A program made the position numbers and the translations under genes. This document shows, in pieces, positions 8,615-18,226 of a DNA stretch of 64,000 bases; the stretch's first letter is position 1, and the number at the start of each line of letters is the position of its first letter. The notes under the pieces were generated by a model. The model worked only from the letters and a program-made list of their open reading frames with translations, did not search any database and was not told where the DNA came from. Source of the DNA: Euryarchaeota archaeon UBA103 (GTDB lineage: Archaea > Thermoplasmatota > Poseidoniia > Poseidoniales > Thalassarchaeaceae); NCBI GenBank assembly GCA_002506825.1, contig DAYH01000010.1, forward strand, positions 23,851-87,850, given 5' to 3'.

Positions 8615-9874
8615 ATGGAGGAGAAGGACCTAATCTTTGATTGGAACACTATCGATTATGAGATTTCAAGAGAGTCTTCAAATCACCCCCATGAACTCTG
8701 GTTTGACGATGAAACCCTCAGGGATGGACTTCAAAGCCCTAGTGCAATTAATCCCACTATTGAACAGAAGATAGAGTTGATTGACTTCATGGAAAAACTT
8801 GGCATCCAGAAGGTGGATCTGGGATTACCCGGTGCTGGCCCGCAGCACGTGGGCCACATTGACTCAATGCTTGGCCACATGAGGGACATGGGTTACTCAC
8901 TTCGACCGGGATGTGCGGTCAGAACATTAGTATCTGATATTGAGCCCCTGGTAGACCTACAATCAAAACATGAAACTCAGATACAAGCGAGCGCATTCCT
9001 AGGGACTAGTCCAATTAGGCAGTATACCGAGGGCTGGACCATGGAGAGGATAATGTCAACTGCCGAGTCGGCAGTATCTTTCGCGGTCAGTAATGATATC
9101 CCGGTGATGTTTGTTACTGAAGATACCACGCGAAGTAATCCGGAGGATATCAAGAAAGTTTACACGCGTGCTATGGAATTGGGTGCAGATAGAATATGTG
9201 TTTGCGATACATGTGGGCACGTTACGCCAAACGGAGTAAAGAAGTTGCTAGGATTCATCCAAGATGAGGTCATACCGGACTCCGGATTCAAGAGAAGGGA
9301 CATTGAAGTAAACTGGCATGGCCATCAAGACAGGGGGCTGGGTGTCGCGAATAATCTAGCTGCTTATGAGGCGGGAGCGGATGTGATACATGGCACTGCT
9401 CTAGGGGTTGGGGAAAGATCAGGAAATGCCCCCCTGGATCAGACTCTGGTAAATCTTAGTCTGATGGGGGTAATTAGCAACGACTTGACCTCTCTGAGTG
9501 AATACATGAAAAAGGCGCACGAATATGTAGGAGTGGCACTTCCCAGAAATTATCCAGTTTTCGGAGAGGATGCCTTTGAAACCGGTACTGGAGTGCACGC
9601 TAGCGCTGTCGTCAAGGCCATGGCCAAAGGAAATCACTGGCTTGCCGATAGGGTCTACTCCGGAGTACCTGCTGGAGACTATGGTTTACAACAGATTATT
9701 CGCATAGGGCACATGAGCGGTAGGTCAAATATCACTTGGTGGCTTAGTCAGAATGATTATCCAGTGAATGATGAAATTATTGAGTATCTCTTTGAGGTCG
9801 CCAAGTCCCAGAGAAGGATGATGACAGATGAAGAAGTTCATTCTGAGATCTCCAAATTCAATGATAGTAGATGA
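8615..9874 (+). CDS. 2-isopropylmalate/homocitrate synthase family protein (DRE-TIM metallolyase)
   Basis: A 419-residue DRE-TIM barrel enzyme. The signature DDETLRDGLQ is near residue 27, WHGHQDRG supplies the metal-binding His pair, and GTALGVGERSGNAPLD is the conserved loop of isopropylmalate, homocitrate and citramalate synthases. The C-terminal part has HASAVVKA and IGHMSGRSN, shared with the lyase-accessory region. No LeuA regulatory domain is present, so the enzyme is probably not feedback controlled in the classical way. Which 2-oxoacid condenses with acetyl-CoA cannot be told from sequence. The start has a good ribosome binding site (GGTGGTG). No other leucine or lysine pathway gene is nearby. 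Confidence 0.8.
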   Translation: MEEKDLIFDWNTIDYEISRESSNHPHELWFDDETLRDGLQSPSAINPTIEQKIELIDFMEKLGIQKVDLGLPGAGPQHVGHIDSMLGHMRDMGYSLRPGCAVRTLVSDIEPLVDLQSKHETQIQASAFLGTSPIRQYTEGWTMERIMSTAESAVSFAVSNDIPVMFVTEDTTRSNPEDIKKVYTRAMELGADRICVCDTCGHVTPNGVKKLLGFIQDEVIPDSGFKRRDIEVNWHGHQDRGLGVANNLAAYEAGADVIHGTALGVGERSGNAPLDQTLVNLSLMGVISNDLTSLSEYMKKAHEYVGVALPRNYPVFGEDAFETGTGVHASAVVKAMAKGNHWLADRVYSGVPAGDYGLQQIIRIGHMSGRSNITWWLSQNDYPVNDEIIEYLFEVAKSQRRMMTDEEVHSEISKFNDSR

Positions 9875-9904
9875 ATTATGTTGCTAACACCAATTACGAA
9901 CGGC

Positions 9905-9909
9905 TATAT
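9905..9909 (+). promoter_or_regulatory. TATA-like box for the subtilisin gene
   Basis: TATAT lies about 26 bases before the ATG at 9933. This is the archaeal TATA-to-start spacing, so transcription should begin at or next to the ATG and the mRNA should be leaderless. Confidence 0.5.
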
Positions 9910-9932
9910 GTCTTAGTTGGGCGAGTCAATAC

Positions 9933-12900
9933 ATGCGTCATGCAATTCTAATGGTCCTAATCATTTTCATGATGCCACTGTCAAGCATCGTATCTGCAGA
10001 AGATGAAGTAATAGTTGGGGATGAATTAGATACATTATCTATTATGGAAAATTATTCTATTTCGGTTCGACTAGCATTTGATAGAGTGAGCAATCTGGAG
10101 TCTTACACCACTGAAGAGCTACACGATTCTAAGGAGTGGCTAGTGGTTACCAGTATACCTATTTCTGAGCATGAGAAGACTCACTCGAAGCCCATTTCCA
10201 GTAAGGTGATCCAAATATTGCCAGGTTCATTTGTGTGGGAACTAGAGGGCGGAGAGAAACCCATAGAAAGGCTCTCAGAGGCTCTAGAGATTGGAGAGAT
10301 TGAAAGTTTCTCTCCTCTGGTTGAAAGGACGCATGAGGAGAGATACCTTCCAAATGACCCTGAATTAAGCTCGCAGTGGCATCTGGATAACTACGGTCAG
10401 ACCGGAGGAGTTTCAGGAGAGGATGCTAACCTCACGGGAGCGTGGAATTCCTACAATGGTTCGGGAGTAGTAATCAGTATTGTTGATGATGGCTTAGATA
10501 TCTCTCATCCCGATATCTCTCCTAACTATGATCAATCGGCATCTTACGATTGGTGTAATGATGACTCAGATCCGACCCCTCTAAGTTTCGATGGACATGG
10601 GACTGCTGCGGCAGGAGTGGCCGCGGCGGCTGGAAATAACTCACTATACGTCTCCGGAGCCGCATTCGGAGCCAGTGTCGCCGGATCTAATCTTATTTCT
10701 TGCTCAATATCAGACTACTTAGAATCTCAAGCATTGAGCTATGAGAATGACTATGTAGACATCTACTCAAACTCATGGGGGCCTACTGATAATGGGCGTA
10801 CTCTAAAATCCCCCGGACCGCTGATGACCGCCGCATTCGAGAATGACGTGTACTTAGGAAGAGATGGCTTAGGGAACATAATTACTTGGGCCGCTGGAAA
10901 CGGACTAACTTCGGATGACGACTCGAACTACGATGGTTATGCGAATAGTAGATTCACCATTGCAGTAACTGCAATAACACATTTTGGACAACAATCATAC
11001 TATGCTGAGCCAGGAGCTAATATCTTGGTTGCAGCCCATTCAAATGGTGATGGCGAGGCCATAACAACCACTGACATAGTCGGTTCTGGGGGTTACAACT
11101 CATCAGGAAATGTGACTGACACGTTTGGAGGTACATCTAGTGCAACACCTCTGGCATCGGGAGTTATCGCTCTGATGCTAGAAGCCAATCAGAACCTAAC
11201 TTGGAGGGATGTACAACACATCCTAGTCAATAGTGCCAGAATCAATGATCAGAGCGACTCGTCTTGGGACGTGAATGGAGCTGGCCATGATGTTTCTCAC
11301 AAATATGGATTCGGGGCAGTTGATGCCGGTGCCGCAGTCTCCATGGCATCTTCATGGACTAATGTTAACGAGGAAGTGAATCTGAGCGTTGGCCCAATAC
11401 TAGAGAACTATCAGATTGATGATGGAAACTCATCCTGGAGTGAGTTCAATACCTCCATCACGATGGATATGGCAATCGAAAGTATTGACGTGGTTGTTGA
11501 TATTTCCCATACTAATCGAGGAGACTTGGAGATAGTACTAGTCTCGCCGTCTGGTAAGGAGTCATGGCTAGCCGAGGAGAGAAATGACAACAACAATGAC
11601 TATGATAACTGGACATTCAACACTGTTCACCATTGGGATGAATCATCAATAGGAAACTGGCAATTGAAAGTCAGAGATGTTGAATCTGGCGGGAGTGGGA
11701 CATTGAACCATTGGTCAATGATATTACATGGCACTGATGCGGATCTTGATCACGATGACGATGGTTTAGAGGATATCAATGAGACGGAGATTTGGGGAAC
11801 CGACCCATTTGATCCAGATACTGATGGAGATGGGCTGAACGATTATGAGGAAGTAATCAATTACGGGACCAATCCATTGTCATCTGATTCAGACCTCGAT
11901 GGAGTGGGAGATCTCGAAGAAATAACCATATTCAGTACGAATCCTTTGGATAGCGATACTGATGATGACGGGTTGAGCGATGGGGCTGAAATTAACTTCT
12001 GGGAGAGTGACCCAAATATTTTCGACCCAGATGATGATGGGGATTTGTTCTATCATTTCAATGACTGCGATGACGACGACCCAATGGTAAACCCCGGGAG
12101 GCCCGAGATACTAAACGGAATAGATGACAATTGCGATACTATGACTGATGAGGGGTTTAACTTCACAGATTCTGATGGCGATGGTCTTTTCGATTGGCCC
12201 GAATATTATACTTATTTCACGAACCACTTAGACAGTGACTCTGATGATGATGGATTGGATGACGGTACCGAAGTACTGACCTATCAGAGCAATCCTAATT
12301 TGGCTGACCCGGATGATGACGATGATGGATGGTATTGGTTCCAAGATTGCGACGATCAGGATGAGTTCAGATCGCCTGGTCTGAATGAGGTCCTCGATGG
12401 AATAGACAATGATTGTGATGAGATAATGGATGATGGATTCGAATCAATAGATACCGATGGTGATTTGCTTAGTGATTTCGAGGAGTATCATAATCTATCG
12501 ACTAACCCTTACAACGGGGACACAGATGGAGATGGGTTGCCAGATGGATATGAAATACAGGTAACAAAAACCGACCCGGTATTGGCTGATCCGGATAATG
12601 ATGGAGATGGGGAGTACTGGTTCGAAGATTGTGATGATCAGGATGCAGGCAGAGCTAGTTATCTCACCGAGGCCCTAGATGGCAAGGACAATGATTGTGA
12701 TGAAGAGGTGGATGAAGACTTTGTCGATATTGATACAGATTCTGACGGTTTGAAGGACTATGCCGAGTTTCATAACTACTTGACATCGGCTACTGATCCA
12801 GATACGGATGGAGATAGCTATCTCGATGGTGAAGAAATTATAGAAATGGGATCCAATCCACTTATTTTCAATATTGATGGCGACTCAGATGGTTTCCTTG

Positions 12901-13670
12901 ATTTTCAAGATTGTAATGATTTGGTTTCTTCGATAAATCCCGGTTCCAGTGAATCATGGAATGGAATAGATGATGATTGTGATGAGATAATCGATGAAGA
13001 CGTCTCGAGACTAAGCTTGATATCACCTGTTCCGAATGATGCGGACATTGAGTCTTGGGATACCAAGGACCATGTGCTTGAGATTGGCATCGAAAATATT
13101 CCCGAGGGGGTTGAATATATCATCAGTTGGAAGATAGGTGACTACTCTCTAGAAGGACTATATTCTGGTGACAATAATGTATCTATGCCATCTTTAGATT
13201 GTGACTCTCCAGAAGTAAATCTAGAGGTTTATCTATGCTCCGAGGGTACGAGTTTGCAACAGGTTTCGGCTTCTATGATTGACAGTGGTGAGCTCACTGA
13301 GATGACTTGGACTTTCGAAATGGTAATTTCAAAAACCCCTACTAGCTTATCCGAAAAGGTGGTTTCTTTCATCTTAACACCTTCAGGAGTTGTAATAGCT
13401 ATAGCTGCTATCGCTTCTTTGCTGGGAATTAGCTACCTAGTTGGAGCACGGATTTCATATCGAAGAGAATTGAATGAGGCTTACCAGTTCTACCAGATTT
13501 CTTCGAGAGATAACGAGACTGGTTTGGCCAAAGCAAACTCTAACGAGAATGACTTTTCATATTCTCTGCCAAGTGCACCTGATCTCTCTTCGATGATATC
13601 CTCTTCGAGTAATAATCAGGCAATAGACCAAGATGACATTCCTCCGCCACCCCCTCCGGGTTCTTACTGA
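9933..13670 (+). CDS. Exported subtilisin-like protease with P-domain and calcium-type repeats
   Basis: A 1245-residue secreted S8 peptidase of kexin/proprotein-convertase layout. A signal peptide (residues 1-22, ending VSA) is followed by a propeptide, then the catalytic domain with Asp185 (IVDDGLD), His222 (DGHGTAAAG) and Ser402 (GGTSSATPLASG). A P-domain (about 475-600) contains ISHTNRGDLEIVLVSPSG and GNWQLKVRD. Residues 604-1023 are Asp-rich thrombospondin type 3-like and MopE-like repeats. A transmembrane helix near 1155-1180 is followed by a short cytosolic tail ending in a proline stretch. It is probably anchored on the cell surface and degrades protein outside the cell. The stop overlaps a convergent deacylase gene by seven bases. 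Confidence 0.92.
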   Translation: MRHAILMVLIIFMMPLSSIVSAEDEVIVGDELDTLSIMENYSISVRLAFDRVSNLESYTTEELHDSKEWLVVTSIPISEHEKTHSKPISSKVIQILPGSFVWELEGGEKPIERLSEALEIGEIESFSPLVERTHEERYLPNDPELSSQWHLDNYGQTGGVSGEDANLTGAWNSYNGSGVVISIVDDGLDISHPDISPNYDQSASYDWCNDDSDPTPLSFDGHGTAAAGVAAAAGNNSLYVSGAAFGASVAGSNLISCSISDYLESQALSYENDYVDIYSNSWGPTDNGRTLKSPGPLMTAAFENDVYLGRDGLGNIITWAAGNGLTSDDDSNYDGYANSRFTIAVTAITHFGQQSYYAEPGANILVAAHSNGDGEAITTTDIVGSGGYNSSGNVTDTFGGTSSATPLASGVIALMLEANQNLTWRDVQHILVNSARINDQSDSSWDVNGAGHDVSHKYGFGAVDAGAAVSMASSWTNVNEEVNLSVGPILENYQIDDGNSSWSEFNTSITMDMAIESIDVVVDISHTNRGDLEIVLVSPSGKESWLAEERNDNNNDYDNWTFNTVHHWDESSIGNWQLKVRDVESGGSGTLNHWSMILHGTDADLDHDDDGLEDINETEIWGTDPFDPDTDGDGLNDYEEVINYGTNPLSSDSDLDGVGDLEEITIFSTNPLDSDTDDDGLSDGAEINFWESDPNIFDPDDDGDLFYHFNDCDDDDPMVNPGRPEILNGIDDNCDTMTDEGFNFTDSDGDGLFDWPEYYTYFTNHLDSDSDDDGLDDGTEVLTYQSNPNLADPDDDDDGWYWFQDCDDQDEFRSPGLNEVLDGIDNDCDEIMDDGFESIDTDGDLLSDFEEYHNLSTNPYNGDTDGDGLPDGYEIQVTKTDPVLADPDNDGDGEYWFEDCDDQDAGRASYLTEALDGKDNDCDEEVDEDFVDIDTDSDGLKDYAEFHNYLTSATDPDTDGDSYLDGEEIIEMGSNPLIFNIDGDSDGFLDFQDCNDLVSSINPGSSESWNGIDDDCDEIIDEDVSRLSLISPVPNDADIESWDTKDHVLEIGIENIPEGVEYIISWKIGDYSLEGLYSGDNNVSMPSLDCDSPEVNLEVYLCSEGTSLQQVSASMIDSGELTEMTWTFEMVISKTPTSLSEKVVSFILTPSGVVIAIAAIASLLGISYLVGARISYRRELNEAYQFYQISSRDNETGLAKANSNENDFSYSLPSAPDLSSMISSSSNNQAIDQDDIPPPPPPGSY
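11743..13001 (+). repeat. Tandem 94-codon calcium-type repeats inside the subtilisin gene
   Basis: The coding sequence is modular. A MopE-like motif beginning DC-DD/ND recurs at 12063, 12345, 12627 and 12909, exactly 282 bases (94 codons) apart. Between them lie two thrombospondin type 3-like loops (DxDxDGLxDxxE) per unit. The motif pattern is DCDDxD, about 14 residues, then GIDNDCDE. The first unit is preceded by extra DxDxDG loops from 11743. Asp-rich loops of this kind bind calcium and act as a rigid stalk. The protein sequence has diverged between units, but the period is exact. Confidence 0.85.
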
Positions 13671-15064
13671 GATGGATCTGCTTCGGCGGCTTCTTCGTCT
13701 GGACCAGTTGGAGGATTGGTAGACCATTCACCATCGACACTTCCGCCAGACCATTCCCCTCCGACGGTAATATCCTCTACCTCGTCATCATCCCTCCATA
13801 CTGGATCCCCATCAGCACCGCTTATGACCAAGCAATCATCCTCATCCAGCCTCTTCCTGATTGTCTTTACTCCTTTGGTAACTGGTAAGATATGCCCCAC
13901 TGGAGTCCCGGCAGTAACGAAGGGGTTCGTTGCTGAACATATCATCAATCCATTAGTAGGAGAGATGACGTCATGTGATTCCAAAGGGCTCTCGGGATTG
14001 GTAACTGTTGCTACCACCTCTCCTTCCTCTACAAAGCTTCCAGCAGGGGCTAGTACATCCAGAAGACCGCCTTGATCAGATCTAATCCATAGTGACCCAG
14101 AAGCTAAGATTCTGAAGCTTGGCCTGCTTGGATGGCCCGGAATCATCCTTAGTGACCTGAGGACATTTAGAATGCCATAAAGAGAAACTTGGACTGATTC
14201 TGGATCTAACTCATCGGGGCCCCCTCCTTCGAATGTAATACACGCAATATCATAATCGTTGGTGACTCTTCTGAGAGAGCCCTTTGGACCTGCGTTATCC
14301 AAAATTGCCTCGATTCCAAACGATCTGGCAATTCTATTGCTGGATGCATGTGCAAGATTAGCACGTATTTGAGGCATGTTTGTCCTACCTACTGCAGCTG
14401 TGTGCAAATCTACGACATAATCGCTACCTGCAATGATTTTATTCCATATCCTATATGCTACCCGATAAGAGGTGTTACTATCTGGCTTGCCGGGAAATGA
14501 CCGGTTCAGATCTCTGCCGTCTGGCATGTATCGACTCTTGATTTTATACCCTGGCATGTTCACAACAGGAACTATCCTAATCGTTCCCGAGAGGACCTCC
14601 GGATCTATCGCCTTACCGGGGCCAATGAAATTAGGACCAGTCAAGTATGTCAGAGCTAATGGCCCCACCAACTCATTTCCGTGGACAGCCCCCAATAGAG
14701 TTACTACAGGACCCGGACGAGAACCATGAACAACTGTTACAGGAATTGGCCATGACTCTCCAATCTCAACAGCGAGTAGATCGAAGTCCATTCTCCTTAT
14801 TGTCCCAGGAAGAATTCTCTTTCTTAGGAAATTATGATTCTTGGGACCACTCTGACGGGACCACTTCTTTGGAGTTCCAGTGCTTCCCTCTAGAGCTTTC
14901 TCAATCTCGATTCTCCTCCTCTTTGGAATCTGATTGGCGACCTTGAGAGGGGCGAACCTCCTCCTCTTAGAACGAGGGAGTAGACTCTCTGGTCTTTCGG
15001 AGCTTGGCTCGTCTTCTGAGCCCCCTTCGGAATTGGACAACGCTCCTCCCAGTAGGTTTGGCAT
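13664..15064 (-). CDS. Succinylglutamate desuccinylase/aspartoacylase family zinc deacylase
   Basis: A metallocarboxypeptidase-fold (M14-like) deacylase. GAVHGNELVGP supplies the His and Glu zinc ligands, GRDLNRSFPG is the substrate-binding Arg-Asn-Arg element, and YVVDLHTAA gives the third ligand. ITFEGGGPDE probably carries the catalytic Glu. The C-terminal part has the barrel seen in this family (LAPAGSFVEEGEVVATV). About 100 N-terminal residues before the catalytic core are unusual: acidic/Ser-rich, then two basic clusters (SKRRR, PKRRR). The ATG at 15064 is preferred to a TTG at 15088. The N-acyl substrate is unknown. Confidence 0.8.
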   Translation of the reverse strand: MPNLLGGALSNSEGGSEDEPSSERPESLLPRSKRRRFAPLKVANQIPKRRRIEIEKALEGSTGTPKKWSRQSGPKNHNFLRKRILPGTIRRMDFDLLAVEIGESWPIPVTVVHGSRPGPVVTLLGAVHGNELVGPLALTYLTGPNFIGPGKAIDPEVLSGTIRIVPVVNMPGYKIKSRYMPDGRDLNRSFPGKPDSNTSYRVAYRIWNKIIAGSDYVVDLHTAAVGRTNMPQIRANLAHASSNRIARSFGIEAILDNAGPKGSLRRVTNDYDIACITFEGGGPDELDPESVQVSLYGILNVLRSLRMIPGHPSRPSFRILASGSLWIRSDQGGLLDVLAPAGSFVEEGEVVATVTNPESPLESHDVISPTNGLMICSATNPFVTAGTPVGHILPVTKGVKTIRKRLDEDDCLVISGADGDPVWRDDDEVEDITVGGEWSGGSVDGEWSTNPPTGPDEEAAEADPSQ

Positions 15065-15127
15065 AAATAGGATACCATAGGACGACAATGGGAATTATTC
15101 AATTCCTTAAGCCATTTCCACCATCAT

Positions 15128-15604
15128 ATGAGTGGAGGTTCCGAGCTTTCTGTACAAGAAGAATTCGCACCCAATAGCATATGTTTTGGATGTGGGCCGG
15201 CTAATACTAAGGGACTGAAAATAAGATCTTTCAGGACTGAAAATGGACTATGCATGGAATTTAATCCTGAGGAACACCACCAAGCCTTTCCTGGGATGGT
15301 AAATGGAGGAATACTGGGGGCACTCCTTGACTGTCATGGAAATTGGACTGCCGCAGTGGCGCTAATGGAAAATGAGGGGAGTGCTACGCCTCCATGTACG
15401 GTTACTGCTTCTTACAGTGTCAGCCTGCGTAGACCGACTCCAAATGATAAAGTCCTCAAGATTACTTCTGAAATTGTGGAGCTGGGAACTGATAGGGCTA
15501 AGGTGAAGATGAGTTTGGTTTGTGAGGGTAAGATTTGTGTAACGGGCGAGGGGTTATTCGTAGCGGTTACTGAAGGGCATCCTGCTTACCACCGATGGAA
15601 TTAG
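15128..15604 (+). CDS. Hotdog-fold thioesterase (PaaI-like)
   Basis: A 158-residue single hotdog domain. The N-terminal CFGCG followed by NTKGLKI is typical of the PaaI/YbgC-like thioesterases that begin with a CxGCG element. FPGMVNGGILGALLDCHGNW is the helix carrying the catalytic Asn/Asp-type residues. Such enzymes hydrolyse acyl-CoA thioesters in the cytosol. The substrate is not evident. It is divergent from the deacylase and is followed 48 bases later by hel308. Confidence 0.8.
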   Translation: MSGGSELSVQEEFAPNSICFGCGPANTKGLKIRSFRTENGLCMEFNPEEHHQAFPGMVNGGILGALLDCHGNWTAAVALMENEGSATPPCTVTASYSVSLRRPTPNDKVLKITSEIVELGTDRAKVKMSLVCEGKICVTGEGLFVAVTEGHPAYHRWN

Positions 15605-15652
15605 TGAGTTATTCACGGCATCCTTTAGAACGTCCGAACATTAAGGATAGTC

Positions 15653-18202
15653 ATGGCGGAATCAGGCAACGGGATGGATGGCCTTGATATCGACCCAAGA
15701 ATCACTAAATTCCTAAAAAATAATTGGGGAATTGAGGAGTTTTTTCCTCCTCAGATTGAGGCTTTGCCCCCTGTGTTAAATGGTGATAATTTGATGTTGA
15801 CAATTCCAACGGCCAGTGGAAAATCATTGGTTGCATACATCGGTATGATCAATCGTCTAATTGGTGATATGAAAGGGATGAGGGGGGCTTACGTGGTCCC
15901 ACTGAAAGCGCTGGCGAATGAAAAATTCGAAGATTTGACAGAAATTGGAAAATCTGTTGGACTCTCTGTTGGGTTGGCCGTTGGAGACAGAGGAGGCGAG
16001 TCTGCCGGTGTAGAAAACTCTGATATCCTAGTTTGTACTAGTGAGAAGCTTGATTCAATATTGAGAACCAAAACTGGATTCCTAGAGAATCTTGGAGTTG
16101 TAGTGTCGGACGAGTTTCATCTATTGAATGACTACAGTAGGGGCCCGACTCTTGAGGTAACCCTGTCTAGAATCATGCATGTACGCCCTGATGCTCAGAT
16201 TATCGCGCTATCAGCCACAGTTGGAAACTCTGAGAAACTCTCAGATTGGCTCGGGGCGACTCATGTTAAATCGGATTGGAGGCCGATACCATTACACTGT
16301 GGAGTAATGACTGATCTAGATGTCAATATACATAGAATTGAGGGGACTGATGATACTAAAGGAATCAAAAAAAGGAGGCTTTCGGGCAGGAAAGATCAGA
16401 GGCTTCAAGCGGCTTTGATGGATACTATCTCAAAGGGTGGACAGTTACTTGTTTTCGTATCCTCAAGAGCATCGGCGGTTAAGGAAGCCAGAGTTCTTTC
16501 TGAGTTTATACTGAAGATGGGAGATGAGGAACCAAGTAAAATTACTGATGTTTTTTTGGAAAGTTGGGAGAGCGTTTCACATAAGATTTCTACCAGTGGA
16601 GAGGGCACTTCAACTGGTAAATCTCTGGCTAATTCGATAAAAGGAGGAGTTGGTTTCCATCATGCAGGACTAACTCACAGGCAAAGGAGGATTATTGAGG
16701 ATTCTTTCAAGAAAGGGGATTTAAAATGCATAGTAGCCACACCCACATTAGCCCAGGGAGTGAATCTTCCAGCAAGAAGGGTCGTCATTAGAGATTACAG
16801 AAGATGGAGTGCCGCCGCTAGTGCATCGATGCCACTATCTGTTATGGAAATCAGACAAATGCTAGGAAGGGCAGGACGCCCCAAATATGACGAATATGGA
16901 GATGCATGGATTCTCTCGAAGGACCCTGATGAAGAGGGGAGATTGGTTGAGCTTTACCTAGAGGGCGAGCCGGAGAGTGTGACTTCTAAATTGGCGAATC
17001 CGATGGCAAATAGTGCAATTGAGGATCCTGCCTTACTTACTCATGTACTATCGCTAATTTCAAGTGGGGTTTTAACAGACAGATACTCCCTAGGGAGGTT
17101 CTTTGGTAGAACTTTCTTGGCCACTCAAATGAGAGCTGAGACTCTTGAAGATAGGTTAGATGAGGCGATTCATTGGTTAGTAGAAAACGGAATGATGACT
17201 CGTGAGGGAGACTCCGATTCAGTGTCTCAGAAAATCCATGATGAGCAACCGTATTCTGATACTGAAGAGAATTGGGGGGATGAGGTTCCCTCATGGGCTA
17301 ATTCTGCAGCGTCCGTCCTTGGTATTGAGTTATCAAATGAAAGAGCGCATGAGAAATTCGAAAGGAAGAGGAGCGGCCCTCCAATCTTTGGTTTCAAGAA
17401 GGCGATATCAATAAGAGAAGATTCGGTTAATTTATCTGAATCGCAGGCTATGACATATCTAGCTACTCCACTAGGAGCGAGAATTTCTAGACTGTATCTT
17501 AATCCTCTATCTGGAAGGATCCTTAGAGATGGCCTTGGGAAGGCAATGTCAGTAATTTCTGGAAATGATGAGTTTTTGCAGGTCTCCCCGATGAGTTTGC
17601 TTCATCTGGTTGCATGTACTCCTGACTTTCTTCCACTATGGCTTAGAAAATCTGATTATGATAGGGTTCAATCATCATTACACCGGCATGAGAGAGAGAT
17701 ACTGGGTACAGCGGTGGATCATGATGAAGATAGGCGTATGAAGGGCGCTCTGGTTCTACAGTCATGGATGGAAGAGGAAACAATGAGCTCGATTGAAAAA
17801 GACTGGGGCGTTCAACCTGGAGATCTAAGGAGCCGGGTGGAATTGGCTGAATGGCTACTATATGCCTCTAGAAGGATAGTCATAGAGGATGATGAGATGT
17901 CATCAATGGATAGGAAATCTCATGAGGCTCTTATTGAAGCTTTAGGAGAAGTTCGTAGTAGGGTAAGATACGGTTGTAAATCGGACATTCTAGGGCTGGT
18001 TTCTCTCAAAGGAATAGGTAGGGTGAGGGCAAGGGAGATGTCTGAGCTGTTGGGAGTAAGTATGGTTTCTGATGTAGCTGAGCTAACAGATAAGGACTGT
18101 GAAAGGCTGTCTGATTTGAGGGGATGGAGTCCAAGATTAGTTGAGAAGCTTGTCCGAGATGCCAGTCGTACAGTTAGAAGAGAAAAGAGAAAGTACAATT
18201 GA
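15653..18202 (+). CDS. hel308: Hel308-type Ski2-family DNA helicase
   Basis: An 849-residue superfamily 2 helicase that unwinds forked DNA during restart of stalled replication. The Q-like FFPPQIEAL is followed by Walker A PTASGKS (52-58), PLKALANEK, Walker B DEFH (153-156), LSATVGN, the ATPTLAQGVNLPAR motif and QMLGRAGRPKYD (motif VI). The C-terminal helix-hairpin-helix region (SLKGIGRVRAREM) near 780 fits Hel308. The length exceeds the usual 700 or so residues, with an extra acidic stretch around 510-570. Its immediate neighbour is cgi121, a pairing also known in other archaea. Confidence 0.92.
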   Translation: MAESGNGMDGLDIDPRITKFLKNNWGIEEFFPPQIEALPPVLNGDNLMLTIPTASGKSLVAYIGMINRLIGDMKGMRGAYVVPLKALANEKFEDLTEIGKSVGLSVGLAVGDRGGESAGVENSDILVCTSEKLDSILRTKTGFLENLGVVVSDEFHLLNDYSRGPTLEVTLSRIMHVRPDAQIIALSATVGNSEKLSDWLGATHVKSDWRPIPLHCGVMTDLDVNIHRIEGTDDTKGIKKRRLSGRKDQRLQAALMDTISKGGQLLVFVSSRASAVKEARVLSEFILKMGDEEPSKITDVFLESWESVSHKISTSGEGTSTGKSLANSIKGGVGFHHAGLTHRQRRIIEDSFKKGDLKCIVATPTLAQGVNLPARRVVIRDYRRWSAAASASMPLSVMEIRQMLGRAGRPKYDEYGDAWILSKDPDEEGRLVELYLEGEPESVTSKLANPMANSAIEDPALLTHVLSLISSGVLTDRYSLGRFFGRTFLATQMRAETLEDRLDEAIHWLVENGMMTREGDSDSVSQKIHDEQPYSDTEENWGDEVPSWANSAASVLGIELSNERAHEKFERKRSGPPIFGFKKAISIREDSVNLSESQAMTYLATPLGARISRLYLNPLSGRILRDGLGKAMSVISGNDEFLQVSPMSLLHLVACTPDFLPLWLRKSDYDRVQSSLHRHEREILGTAVDHDEDRRMKGALVLQSWMEEETMSSIEKDWGVQPGDLRSRVELAEWLLYASRRIVIEDDEMSSMDRKSHEALIEALGEVRSRVRYGCKSDILGLVSLKGIGRVRAREMSELLGVSMVSDVAELTDKDCERLSDLRGWSPRLVEKLVRDASRTVRREKRKYN

Positions 18203-18226
18203 ACTCCGACTACCAGAGTATACTGG

